A DNA stretch of 64,000 nt from Inia geoffrensis (GCA_036417435.1 CM070902.1:140915886-140979885), one strand, 5' to 3'. Positions 12,259-22,897 are shown, counted from the stretch's first letter. Translations and numbers: made by a program. Notes: a model not told the origin generated them from the sequence alone.

Positions 12259-13383
12259 ATTCCACTGAAATCATATTATACACTGACCTAAGCCAATTTA
12301 GCACTTCAGAAAATGGCCGGTTCTTTTGATAAATATAAGGAACTTCCAGTACGTAGAGGTTACTGAGAGCTTACGTGTTCCCAATCCCAAACTGACTGTT
12401 CGTCTCAGTCCAAATTCTGCCAACATACATAAGCAAGCAGGCACAAAAACAGACAATCTGATCTGTCCTTTTCGAGAAGAAACTTCTCTTTTTGAAGTCA
12501 GGCACTCAGACAAGAACCATGCAGTTCACTCTGAGGTAGATACAACATTCTCAGGACAGGACAAGCACACCTGAGTGTCAGGTGGAGAAGAGAGCCCTGC
12601 AGGCAGTGAGGACCCGCAGGCCCACCGCCCTGCCGGCCCAGCAGGTTTCCACCCCACATTCACCAGGCGTGCTGGGGCTTTTACCTTTCACTCTATCAGT
12701 GAAAAATGTTTTTCAGCATCCTTAAAGTAAAGAAAACCACTTGGACGATATCCGAAGTGTTGGGGCAAACAACTTTCAAGAATGTATTCCTAACGAAGGT
12801 GCTTCCGATGTTAAACACTCCAAGAGAATGAAAGTTAATACGCGTGTACATCATGGCACTGTGTACACTTCCATCTTCCTAAAGTGCATTACCATACAGA
12901 CAATTTGATTGTTTCTTCAAAAGGACACTTTCAATCTTTAAGAAAAATCATGTACTGCTATTTTACCGGGCAAATTTCCTCTTATAAACTAAAATTATTG
13001 AGGGCTACTAAATTAAATTAAACTTGTGGAAATCCTGCAAATTTGGTTTTGCTCACCATTCATTCTTCTCCTTCTCTATTAGATAAAATGCCTATTAAAC
13101 CAACTGCTTAATCATGTTAAGTTACTGTTTATATTTTTAGGGCACCACAGTCAAAACCTAAGATTTATTCCTAAGTTCTTCACCAAAATGAACATATTTT
13201 TCTTGTGTTACTAACTTGTGTATATAAGTATTATGCTAGAATTTCACTCTGTTTTAGACTTTTACACAGTCAAATTATGTTAACGATATTAAAATCATGA
13301 TTTTAAATGACATTTTAAAAAAGAATCATGGTGTTCTCTAAGGCTTTGCCATTGTAAATCATTTCGATAATAATAGGAAAACT

Positions 13384-13582
13384 GCTATTTATTTATATAA
13401 AAACCACATTATGTTCAACCCTAACCACAACTTTATATTCCCATTTAAGAGATGGGAACACTTTAGCTCAGAAGAGTTAAGTGAATTGGCCCAAATTACA
13501 AGATGAAAAAGGACACAAGATTCAAAGCCAGGTCTTCCTGGCTCCAAATCGTAAACTCTTTCCTTTATGATTTGTTACTGCA
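13384..13582 (-). mobile_element. MIR SINE
   Basis: Antisense MIR beside the 13666 exon: GAGTTAAGTGAATTGGCCCA then GCCAGGTCTTCCTGGCTCC. It lies 84 bp beyond the exon donor. Confidence 0.75.
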
Positions 13583-13665
13583 CCCAAGCCTCTGAACAAG
13601 TTAACTAAACTATGCACCTCAAAATAACAAAATCACACAAATATGCCACATATCCTATTTCATAC

Positions 13666-13760
13666 CTTTAATCCTCTGAAACTTCCTGGGCTAGTTGGAG
13701 AGGAACTGGAGGATTTCGTAGATTTAGGAGTGGAAAGTTGGCTGCTGGGAGTTCCATTAA
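13666..13760 (-). CDS. DCLK2: DCLK2 coding exon: Ser/Thr/Pro-rich linker before kinase domain
   Basis: Fourth DCLK2 exon. Acceptor: pyrimidine tract then TGATCAG (AG at 13762-13761). Donor: GTATGA from 13665, of medium strength. It starts with TT, completing a Val codon, and reads VNGTPSSQLSTPKSTKSS, then SSSPTSPGSFRGLK. It is 95 nt and ends in phase 0. This is the low-complexity Ser/Thr/Pro linker, with several SP and TP sites that proline-directed kinases could use. The first Val codon can be completed either from the 51-nt cassette or from the exon at 18380, because both leave one G. The next exon, which should begin near ISA and lead into the kinase core, was searched for below 13666 and not found. 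Confidence 0.96.
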
Positions 13761-14639
13761 CTGATCACAAGACAACAAAGGAGACAGAGGTCATTAAAAC
13801 CCAGAACACCAGATTGTGTAAAAACACTAAGCATATGCCCAGTATAGCTCCAATGGAGCTTCGATTCATTCAAAGCACAAAGCAGACAGTAACTCAGCAA
13901 AAAGCAAAAATAATGTGTCTTACTGCATTACAGACAAAGTATCAGACAAATAAGCAGTGAAACTAGAATTATTTTCAATAATAGTTTTCCAACAGTGACA
14001 TAAACAAATATATAAAACGTTATGGAGTTAGAGATGTGAGCAACAACTTGTCCATATATCTTGTCTGCCATCAAGGGTAGAGAAAGGCATGGCTGTTATA
14101 TTTGTAATGGTCTACTCTGAAGGTTGTCCTATAACTACTCCAATACCCAGTGTCTTAGTATACACCAACCTGAATAACCAAGACGTTCTTGTGGCTCTCC
14201 CAAATCAATTCCACCATGATTCTAACACATTTTCTAAGTATATCCTTAATGGAAAAAGAAAATTACTAGTCATTTTCCTTGTAATACCTACTTATTTGTT
14301 TGAAAGCCAATTCCTTATTATCTAGACTAGTTATTTCTAATTCCTTCCATTTTCTTGTCTTCTCAACTTAATTTGCCCATTATTTAGCAAGTCTTGGTGG
14401 TTTTTTGTACACCCTCGTCCAAACTTCCATACACTTCCTACGTTGAAAGCTCAATTTAGAGACTCGGTAGGGAAGAGTATGGGCACGGCTGTTTCAAGGG
14501 GAGGGTTAGTTTGTAGCTTTTATACTATACGATGCTAGTCACACATCTCAGTATTACTCAGGCTTATTCCTAATTATACCAATGGGATCCACTTCGGCTG
14601 TAATTTCAAAAAACTGTTAGTTAACATCTGGTATTGGTG

Positions 14640-14698
<59 letters not shown>

Positions 14699-17446
14699 CC
14701 TCTTCTAAGGAGTGCTTTAACCCCTTTTATCATTAATCTTCAATGCTTCTGCCCCAAGCAGATGAAAACTGGCATTCGTCTCTATGGAAAGAAAAGCAAA
14801 GTCCATTTCCTTTTAAAAAAAAATCTTTTCAACACAAGGGAGGAGACAACTGTTATTTTAAATGATGCTAATAAATATAAAAAGCAAAATGCAGAGATAA
14901 AGGTCCTGAATAGGTGACTCAAAAAAGTAAGCACCAGTCCTTGAATGGAGGCCGAATTCTGGATCTGTAAGTATGTGTGATTAGATGCATCAGTCATGTA
15001 TGTTTATTGTATTGCTCCTTGTAAAAATTCAGCAAAGATGAAAAAATTTTCCAGTTATTTTTAAATTACCAAACTTGAATTTTCCTAGTTTAAAACCACT
15101 CATTCATAAATCATTATCAGTTATCTAGATTGTCTTAACAAATGTATGTGGGTATTTAGAGCACAAGTACAACACAAGAAACTGTACAATTAATTAGAAA
15201 CTTTTAAGAGTATTCAACAGCCCTGATTATTTTTCAGTAAAGTTACACTTCAGTTAATGCTCTTTCTTTTAAAAATTCTCTTTAAAGGGAACTGGTGGTA
15301 GGAATTCACATAAAATAGAGATTACTATGAGCAGTGAAGTAGTAAGCTTGCTGGGAGCTGATGCTGAGTTTGGCTCCTCCATTTCTCCTTCATTCCACAC
15401 AGCAACCTGTTCAGGTCACCAGTTCCTACTCACCAAGGGCTGTTACCTTTCACTGATATTCAGAAACCACTTTGCTATCAAAGATTTCCTTGGAACAGTG
15501 ACAGAAAAGGGACTAAAGAAGAAAACTTGGTTCCTGCAAATGGTAAGCCCTGTGGCAGACCAATGTCCCTAAAAACACACCTCCTGCCTAAACGTAATTT
15601 CTTAACAAAACTCACTGCCAGGAATTGAACTGGTATCAGGAACTACATGTCCATAGTTACCCTCAAATAACTCCCATCCTAAAGAGACACTAAGCCATAT
15701 ATAGCCCTCTAAGTTTCTGATAGCATTTGAAAGGTTCTAAAAACTTGTTGTCTAGTGAGAAGTTCTTAACTCCATTTATTTGCACATGTCTCCAGTCTCT
15801 GGGAGGGTAAGTGGGGCCTGGGACAGAGCCACATTGTGCTCTCTCCCCCGACACTGCTGCTACCAATAGGAAGGTGGACGGACAGTGCCCAGAGTCTCTG
15901 CAATGCTCCCCTCCTTCACTACACCCTGGATTTTCTCTCCCAAAATAAGGCTCTTATCCACCCTTCCCCTCAACTGTAAGGTAAGAAACAAACTTGGGGG
16001 CTTTCTTGTTTGTTTGCTCTGAACATTTTTTATCCTGGTGGACTACGACAGATTCACAAGCTAGACATCTGAAGTGAGAATTTTTAAGATGCAAATTGTG
16101 GTAACTATTTACCCACTTGTATCACCCAGATTAATTTCTATGTGTTTATTACATATCATTTAGCTATTTAGATAAATTTAGAGTTTTGTTGAGGAATTTT
16201 GTCAGCCAGAAGACTTCATTGATGGGAGCACTTCTGTCCCAAGAGTGAAAAAGTACAATATGACAGTTACAAAGTTACTTGCTCTGTTTGAAATTCCGGT
16301 GAGTCCCATGGAATGTTCTAAATGGTAACAGGCATAGTACAGCTAAAGCAGTCCGTAAAAGCGAGTTATACTTCTGTGTACTGTGGCATTTAATGATACA
16401 AAACTCTCTCTCCATTTTCTATAACTGCAGTGTGTGCTGAACGTGCTTTTGAGTTAATCTCTTAAAGAGAAGCCATTTACCCTCTGAAACGCGATTTACA
16501 TCTCACAACTTTTACTCATAAGTTAAGATAAACTTTATTAACCCAAACCCAAATATGGACTCAGTTGAAAATCTGGAGTACTGGAATCCTAAGATTTTCT
16601 CAAATCAATTTCTAAGCATTCCAAATTCTAGTTAAAAAGATTTATACACTTATTAGACTATGTTATGAAGCAGTTGGTCTACAAGACAAGTATGGCTATG
16701 AAACATGCTTTTAGTTCAATATGTTAATTTCCCTCTTTAGACCTCAGGCAGACAAAATTAGATTAATTTTAATACCTGATCCTTGAACCACTCTCCCCAC
16801 TTTTATTTATATTACTTACGTGATAAGCATCTGTAAACCTATCACCAAAACAAAAGCTAAGAACCTGACAAAAGTCTAATTTACCACGTGGTAAGCTCAG
16901 TGAAGCGTATTTATGCAAATTTCATGTTATATTAGCTTTCCCTGCATGTGAAATACTTTACAGAAAGCACAATATCATTTGAAATAAGCTTAATATCAGA
17001 GAGATGCATCCAGTTAAAAATATTCATATCGCTGTTATTTTAGAGAGAGGATGTTGGGCCTATTAACTTCAGGGTGGGGAGGAAGGAGAGGGGAGTATAA
17101 TTGCTTCTATGGCCATTTTCATATTACCAACAACCCTTAGCCTTTTTCAATAACAGGCTATTCTCCCAAATTAACTAGAAGACACAACCCTTGAAGCGCT
17201 GTGTGTCCTCCATCACTGTGTACCGTGACTACACACAGACAGGCACCTGGCAACCTTCTGAGGATGACTGGCTCTCTAACAAGTAAGGGAGGCTGAAGCA
17301 TTGTGAAGCGCTTGATAACTGCACAGATGGCCCACTGGTAAAAGCCAGATGCATTCATGGAAATGGAGCAAAAGGAAACAGAAATGTGGCGAAAGACGAA
17401 AACAAAAGCCCAGCAGAGCGACAAAGCCATAATAATCATGGCTCAC
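13761..17446 (-). other. DCLK2: DCLK2 intron between the cassette exon and the next linker exon
   Basis: 3.7-kb intron. Apart from the AT microsatellite near 14.65 kb I recognise no repeat. The 300 bases next to the cassette donor (17150-17446) are unusually GC-balanced and open in one frame, as conserved flanks of alternative exons often are. The rest is AT-rich unique sequence with nothing else I can name. Confidence 0.85.
14635..14698. repeat. (TA)n microsatellite followed by T run
   Basis: About 45 bp of alternating T and A, broken once by G, then about 14 T. Probably length-polymorphic. Confidence 0.95.
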
Positions 17447-17497
17447 CTGGGGATTTGGCCGTAGAGTAGGCCCTGGAGTAGTGGCCACCCCTCTTTA
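17447..17497 (-). CDS. DCLK2: DCLK2 51-nt in-frame exon, likely alternatively spliced cassette
   Basis: Small exon with acceptor GTCCAG (AG at 17499-17498) and a strong donor GTGAGC from 17446. With the split codon it adds VKRGGHYSRAYSTAKSP, 17 residues, and is phase 1 to phase 1. The human DCLK2 isoform containing this segment reads, from memory, VKRGGHHSSAYSAARSP, so the identity is secure and four residues differ. Other isoforms go directly from SPAS to VNGTPSS, so this is most likely a cassette exon, but splicing cannot be proved from DNA. Reading past the donor in frame meets a stop at once (CCA GGT GAG CCA TGA), so retention would truncate the protein. The 93-codon open frame that begins just inside the following intron is in another frame and is not considered coding. 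Confidence 0.92.
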
Positions 17498-18379
17498 CTG
17501 GACACATTCAGTATAAACAAAGGAGACAGTAAGGAGAGTGGTTATTCAGCAGGTCTAAACGTGTACACAAAAAGAAGGGCAAAACAACCCGACCTAGAGA
17601 AAGTGGGATAGGTGCTAAAGCAGCAGCAGCAACAAAGTAGAACACCCCCCAAATTCAGTATTTTTTAAAAAGGTTGATGCTTCAGACAGTTTTTATTAAT
17701 ACTACTTTTACATGTTCTAGATTTACCACATGTAAAATCACAGTTTTTTCACAATCCTTTCCTTAATGGGAAATGATATCAGCAAAATTATAACTACTAG
17801 AAGCGAGCCTTACAGAATCATATACAAAGATTTAGGGGATATTTTAATTCTTTAAAAATGTCAAAATTATGACAAATCTATAGGCTCAAGATCTGAAAGA
17901 AACTTAGAGGTAAGTCTGACTCTGAAATAAGCAGTGCTACTTTCCAACGATAATCGTTGCTCCTATTAAATTGCTCGATGGTGGAAAAGCCTGTGGAAAC
18001 TTATCAAGTAAATACATTGCTGTTAGGCGTGTATGTTTATGTTTTAAACCAATAAGATAAAATATCCACAATCCTATAGCACAAAATTAAAAATGCAGCA
18101 CACAGTGGTCAAAATGTGAAACACTTCTACATAAATACCAGAAGAATCTAGATAAGATTGTTCTTGAGAAAATGTGTCAGGACAAAACCAAGTGTTAGGA
18201 CACTTATTATAACTTTGAGAAACAGACTTAAACTTCTGGATTTAAAAATCATGTCACGTATATGTCATTCTGGAACCTGGCTGCATACAAGGATGGGAGC
18301 GACTACTAATTCATATTAAAGAAACCTGAAGAATGATCTGCTCCTTTTGTGACTATCCATTTCCTTTCCCTTTAACTAC
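17498..18379 (-). other. DCLK2: DCLK2 intron upstream of the cassette exon
   Basis: 0.88-kb intron, short for this gene. It starts with the weak donor GTAGTT and ends with a pyrimidine tract and GTCCAG. No repeat is recognised. The sequence is AT-rich and unique. Confidence 0.85.
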
Positions 18380-18481
18380 CTGAAGCTGGTGATTTGCTGC
18401 GTCGAGAAGGCCCAGGGCTCTTGGATCCACAATACTTAACAGCTGAGGAGCGAGAATAAGATGACTTCAAGACGCGGCATT
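18380..18481 (-). CDS. DCLK2: DCLK2 coding exon: Ser/Pro-rich linker start
   Basis: Second DCLK2 exon in transcription order. Acceptor: pyrimidine-rich tract ending CTAG (18483-18482 are the AG). Donor: GTAGTT from 18379, a weak donor because +5 is T. After completing the split Glu codon, the frame reads CRVLKSSYSRSSAVKY, then CGSKSPGPSRRSKSPAS. This basic Ser/Pro linker lies between the doublecortin domains and the kinase and is a likely phosphorylation-rich segment. ECRVLKSSYSRSS is typical of DCLK2; DCLK1, as I recall it, has ECRVVKSTSYTKI. One residue differs from the human protein I remember: TGT (Cys) where human has Ser in KYSGSKS. The exon is 102 nt and runs phase 1 to phase 1, so the 51-nt exon downstream can be included or skipped without a frameshift. 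The other two frames contain stops. Confidence 0.96.
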
Positions 18482-19037
18482 CTAGAAAGGAAGGAAAGTG
18501 CTTTAAGTCGATCTGGTTTTAATTCTAACCAAAGGAAGATCACAGATCACATGTTACAGTAGTTTACTGCCTAGAACCATTACCTGATCATCTTTCCTAT
18601 TAATATACAGAGACTGTCCCAAAAGCACACCTGAGGTTACCTTAAATTAGGCTTCACACCTTGTGACTCACCTCATTGTTCCAGATGGAGTTCTTAATAA
18701 ATACAGAAATCCTGATGTCCTAACTTGATTCACACATACCCACAGCCTAATCTACACATGTGCAACTTATTATTATTATTTTGGTCAGTAGCATTGATAG
18801 GCAAAGGCTACAACAAAGAGTTCTCTCCAAGTCTCTGATAACAGTTTGAAAGGGTATAGGACTCTAATTTATGAACCCCTTATTGTCTTATTTTCCATCT
18901 GCCCAAAGCATCAAAAATGAGGAAACTAGCTTTAAACAATAACTTTGGTCTTTCCATAAATTGCTAAATAAATTAGCATGTAAAGAACCAGAACTAATTA
19001 AACAGCTTAAATAATCACTTCTAATTTGAACAATTAA

Positions 19038-19200
19038 GAACCTGGTTTTTGGAGTCATGCAGATTTGGGACGAATCATGGATTTGACTCTGTTAACTGGT
19101 GGACCTTAGTTAGCTCTAAGTCTCAGTTTTTTCCCCTATGAAACTGGGATGAAAATAAATCTGCTTCACAGGTTTCTTATAAGGATTCAATTAGATAACA
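19038..19200 (+). mobile_element. MIR SINE
   Basis: Plus-strand MIR: GGTTTTTGGAGTCATGCAGA, CTCTAAGTCTCAGTTTTTTC and AAGGATTCAATTAGATAACA. Confidence 0.75.
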
Positions 19201-19814
19201 TATTGCCTGTAATTCACATTAAAATACTTCAATTTTCGCAGAAAGATTAAAATGTGGGTTGGTTTTAATCTATACCCCAGGGGCAATAAATTAACAAGGG
19301 AAGTACACTCATCAGGAAAATACACACCAGGCAGGTGAGTTAGCATTTGGAAGACTCTAATCAGAACCTTACGCAGAGGGGGCTGCAGCAATAGCAGCTT
19401 AGTTAATTAGCAGCATGGCTGTTAGAAAGTACTCCACTGCTGGAGGGAGTGGTGTGTGGGTTAGTGAGAACTTCCTAAAGGCACTGCCACTCCCTGATGA
19501 GCAGGATGGGCAAATCTCGAAAGCCCAGAACTTCAGAACTACCCCCAGCGTAGGGATCTGAGCCAGTCCTGCACCCAGCTCATTAACGGAGGGTTTTGTT
19601 CCTTGACTAAAACCAGCTTAGCTGAATTCTATGGATTTTGAACTGATCTTTGATGTAGGATGCTGCCAGCAGTGTAAAAGGACAGAGCTGGGACTCATCA
19701 AGATTACAACACAAGTTAAATAACTGATTTTTTTTAAAAAAAATCTTTGCCTCCTGAACCCTACCAGGACCCTGTGGGGCTCCTGGGCACAGAAGCCTTT
19801 CTGTGTTCCCCGTT

Positions 19815-19928
19815 TCTTTCTTTCCCTCTCTCCCTCCCTCCCCCACCTCCCTCCCTCCTTTTCTTTTTCTTTCTTCCTTCGTTCTTCGTTCCTTCCTTCC
19901 TTCCTTCCTTCGCTCTCTCTCTCTTTCC
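19815..19928. repeat. C/T-rich microsatellite grown from an L1 tail
   Basis: Runs of CTTT, CCCT, CCTT and CT on the plus strand. Its position between the TSD and the L1 body shows it derives from the poly(A) tail. Homopurine on the DCLK2 sense strand. Confidence 0.9.
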
Positions 19929-20023
19929 ATCTTTATTGGAGTATAATTGCCCCACAATGGTGTGTTAGCTTCTGCTTTATAACAAAGCGAACCAACCATA
20001 CACATACATATATCCAGAGATAC
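19819..20023 (-). mobile_element. 5'-truncated L1 with expanded pyrimidine tail
   Basis: Perfect 14-bp TSD GTTCCCCGTTTCTT at 19805-19818 and 20024-20037. The right part, ATCTTTATTGGAGTATAATT onward, is the antisense L1 3' end. The left 110 bp is the tail, now a C/T-rich microsatellite with (CCTT)n and (CT)n blocks. Confidence 0.85.
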
Positions 20024-20426
20024 GTTCCCCGTTTCTTGGAGGGAATAGACTCCAGCTTCCATGACTTCCCCTGAGTTCCAACTGGGCAGGTTCAAACAAT
20101 TGCTAATCAGGGAAGGGAGGGGATGCAGAGACAAGGGAGGAGCAGCCAAGAAACAATAGCGCAGCCTTGGGGCAGGTCCTGGTACCCCCCTCAAGGGATA
20201 CACATAACATTATCTTTGAGCTCTTTACAGAACTAAAACCCTCAATAAATGGAAGAAGTCAGCAATCTTCATTCCAGAGAAAACCACCTGAGGCCAGATT
20301 AAAGGAACCAGAAAAATTCATCAGAAGACTAGTGAGACCAGATTAAAGGAGTGCAGACCCTGCAGTAACACCCTGATCCTTATCAGCAACCCTGCCCTTG
20401 AACCACTGCTATAAAACTCCTCACCA

Positions 20427-20641
20427 GGGCTTCCCTGGTGGCGCAGTGGTTGAGAGTCCGCCTCCCGATGCAGGGGACACGGGTTCGTGCCCCGGTCCGG
20501 GAAGATCCCACATGCTGCAGAGCGGCTGAGCCGGAGAGCCATGGGCGCTGAGCCTGCGCGTCTGGAGCCTGTGCTCCGCAACGGGAGAGGCCACAACAGT
20601 GAGAGGCCCACATAACGCAAAGAAAAAAAAAAAAACAAAAC
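20427..20641 (+). mobile_element. CHR-2-type SINE inside an LTR
   Basis: Near-consensus head GGGCTTCCCTGGTGGCGCAG. Perfect 14-bp TSD AAAACTCCTCACCA at 20413-20426 and 20642-20655. Inserted into the R-proximal part of the 19755-20813 LTR. Confidence 0.95.
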
Positions 20642-20889
20642 AAAACTCCTCACCAAATCCCCCTGGGTAGGGACACACAGTTTTCCAGGGAGGGAGCCCA
20701 CTGTGTCCCCCTCTGCCTGGCAAAGCAATAAAGCTGTTCTTTTCTACTTCACCCAGAATTCTGTCTCCGTTATTTGATTCGGCACCGGTGCACAGAGGCT
20801 GTTTTCAGCATCACTCCTAGTAAATGCACTTGTGGCAGAATTAGGTCTGAGACTTGCTTTCATCATAAAATTTCATGACCTAATGGTGG

Positions 20890-21055
20890 TGATATAATAA
20901 TAACATTAACAGCAACAACAGGGATAGCACATACTGTGTAATGGGCACACTTCCAACTGCTTTACACATATGAACTCATTTAATCCTCATCAAATTTTAT
21001 GAAAAAGCCACTTTTACTATCCCCAGTTTGCAGAAGGTTAAGTAGGGATCAAGAG
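20890..21055 (-). mobile_element. MIR SINE
   Basis: Antisense MIR: GAACTCATTTAATCCTCATC, then a degraded CAGAAGGTTAAG. Confidence 0.75.
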
Positions 21056-21159
21056 GGAAGAAATCAGTAGCTTTCACCCACTTCTAATTATTGGAGTTCT
21101 TTGGTAAACAAAACAACAAAAAACTATGAACAATTCAAATAGCTTAGGTAAATTTACAA

Positions 21160-21240
21160 CATACATGTAAAGCCCTGAGGGCAATGCCTAGTACATATAT
21201 AGTAAGTGCTCAATAAATGTTTTATTGCTGTTGTTGCCAC
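21160..21240 (+). mobile_element. MIR/L2 3'-end fragment
   Basis: TAAAGCCCTGAGGGCAATGC and AGTAAGTGCTCAATAAATGT match the MIR 3' end. Confidence 0.7.
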
Positions 21241-21366
21241 TCAAATTAACTTTACAACCTGGAGTATAATATTATTGAGTTTCAGTGTCTCAGCTTTCAA
21301 AATGACTCATATTGACATCGAAGAAATATTATGAAATGAAATTAAGCTACAGTCAAAAAAGATGTA

Positions 21367-21574
21367 GGGGCTTCCCTGGTGGCGCAGTGGTTGAGAGTCC
21401 ACCTGCTGATGCAGGGCACACGGGTTCGTGCCCCGGTCCAGGAGGATCCCATGTGCCATGGAGCGGCTGGGCCCATGAGCCATGGCCGCTGGGCCTGCGC
21501 GTCCGGAGCCTGTGCTCCACAACGGGAGAGGTCACAACAGTGAGAGGCCCGCGTACCGCAAAAAAAAAAAAAAA
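21367..21574 (+). mobile_element. CHR-2-type SINE
   Basis: Near-consensus with a 20-A tail. TSD AAAAAAGATGTA at 21355-21366 and 21575-21586. Confidence 0.95.
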
Positions 21575-22794
21575 AAAAAAGATGTAAAATACAGATGATA
21601 TGTAAATGCACGTTTTTCAGTCAACCCATGAGAACAGGGGAGAGCATTAGCATAGATAGCATTGGCAATTCTTTATGGACTTTCCGGTGGCATTACATAT
21701 CTAAAGCAGGGCCACTACAACAGAGTATAAGACAGTACAGAAACCCCCAAGAAATTTGGCAGCAGTGGAAAAAACCCATAAGAGTAGATAAAGGAGCCCC
21801 AAGCACAAAGTAGATAAATCGCCCCGAGGTAAGTGACATAGTGTAACAGGAAAGAATTACACAAGGAAGTTTGATACCACAGAATGTATCATCTTGAATT
21901 TTAAAAAGTCTATGGGTCACCATATTTATTTGGTAGTGTGTTTCTGTAACTTTGGACTGTCGGAACCACTACAACTGGAAAGGGTTTACCACCAGTTTAA
22001 TTTTTGAAAAGCCAACTTTCCTCATTCGTGAAATTGAAGAGCAGGACTGAATTTCCAACATCCCTCTTCTCTGTGAAGTGTTATGTTTGTATGATTTTAT
22101 CTCATTTAAAGATGAAGTTGACTTTACTATCAGCTAAGATAATCACTAATACTGCAATAGGTTTAAATTAGTTCCAGACAACAGATTAGAACAATATTCC
22201 CAGGATCAAAATCATCTGAAATCACTGAGGTTATTGCTAAATAGCTGAAAACTCCATTTTTTGACTAAAATTAAGAGAAAGGGATTTTCTTATCCCATCA
22301 ATGAAAATAGTTTTATTTTTCCTGCATATATAAACAATGCATGCTATTTTTTTTTAAGTTTCGAACAGAGGAATGAGATAAAAAGAAACCTGAGACAATC
22401 ACTATTAACAACTTACTATCCTTTTATGTATCTCTTTATGGACATGGAAAATGTATAATGAACTGTTTCAGGTTCAACACTATCCATACATTTAAGGTGG
22501 CATAGCCAGGCACCATTCTGGAAGAAGGTAGGAAATCCATTTCAGAGGCAAAACAATGCAGTAAAAAGAGATGGAACCAACTTGCTAAAAAATGAAAGCT
22601 ATTTCACTTGAATTAGGGTTTTTTGTTTTTTGCAACTAGGTAAATACCTTCATGTTATTTTCTACTTTCATTAATTCAAAAAGAGTACCGCCAATGCCAT
22701 CTTTCTTCAGCACACCAGACCACTTAACATGCACCAAGTGAGAATCCCAAGCCTCCATTTCAGGGTTACAAAGATGGTCAATGAATTGCCTTAC

Positions 22795-22897
22795 CACTGT
22801 GATCCAGGACAAAGTCATCTTGGGCGTAACGGAATTTTTCAGGTCCACATGCAATAAAAACATCATCATCACCAAAAAAGTCTTGCAGACAAGTAAC
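22795..22897 (-). CDS. DCLK2: DCLK2 coding exon: C-terminal part of second doublecortin domain
   Basis: Internal exon of doublecortin-like kinase 2, a microtubule-binding Ser/Thr kinase of neurons. Read on the minus strand it is fully open (34 codons plus 1 nt) and begins [18 protein letters not shown], then [17 protein letters not shown]. This is the end of the second doublecortin domain, which contributes to microtubule and tubulin binding. The acceptor is a run of T ending in TAG at 22900-22898. The donor is GTAAGG starting at 22794. The exon enters in phase 0 and leaves one base (G) that joins AA of the next exon to make Glu. VLDHS rather than SLDENE separates it from DCX. A 79-codon open frame that overlaps this exon in another frame is a shadow. 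The upstream exon is outside the window. I am confident of the family and, with the next exon, of DCLK2 over DCLK1. Confidence 0.96.

Larger units (their letters stand above)
1..13665 (-). other. DCLK2: DCLK2 intron (partial), towards the kinase exons
   Basis: Intron after the GLK exon; its acceptor is not in the window. It contains the repeats listed separately (hAT copies, MIRs, LTR, MLT1, CHR SINEs, L1 piece, retrocopy). Stretches of unidentified non-repetitive sequence are about 390-2540, 3700-4280, 4800-5340, 5580-6750, 7290-7560, 7760-8900, 9870-11000, 11300-11990 and 12270-13380. About 8690-8790 is C/T-rich low complexity. I found no DCLK2 kinase motif here on either strand. Confidence 0.85.
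19755..20813 (+). mobile_element. ERV LTR with nested L1 and CHR SINE
   Basis: LTR from TGAACCCTACC to AGCATCA, flanked by the 4-bp TSD CTCC (19751-19754 and 20814-20817). The R/U5 part has GGCAAAGCAATAAAGCTGTT and ends GATTCGGCACCGGTGCACAG. An L1 piece and a CHR-2 SINE are inserted within it. Its sequence closely matches the LTR at 24544-25000. Solo copy: the only coding sequence between the two LTRs is a DCLK2 exon. A 198-codon minus frame overlapping it is not coding. Confidence 0.85.
18482..22794 (-). other. DCLK2: DCLK2 intron with nested retroelement cluster
   Basis: 4.3-kb intron between the doublecortin exon and the first linker exon. It contains MIR copies, a plus-strand LTR with nested L1 and CHR SINE, and a second CHR SINE. 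Non-repetitive stretches: 18482-19030, 19210-19750 and 21590-22794, where I see nothing else. Confidence 0.85.

Noticed and set aside
1..13665. DCLK2 kinase exons
   Set aside because: I looked on the minus strand for the glycine loop (GDGNFAVV), HRDIKPEN and DFG regions and found none. They must be left of the window.
19607..20203. 198-codon minus-strand open frame with an Arg/Glu/Lys-rich middle
   Set aside because: The charged stretch is the translated C/T microsatellite within an LTR/L1 nest.
20427..20641. tRNA gene suggested by the A and B boxes of a CHR head
   Set aside because: The tRNA-like part does not have a full cloverleaf and is followed by the SINE body and poly(A) tail.
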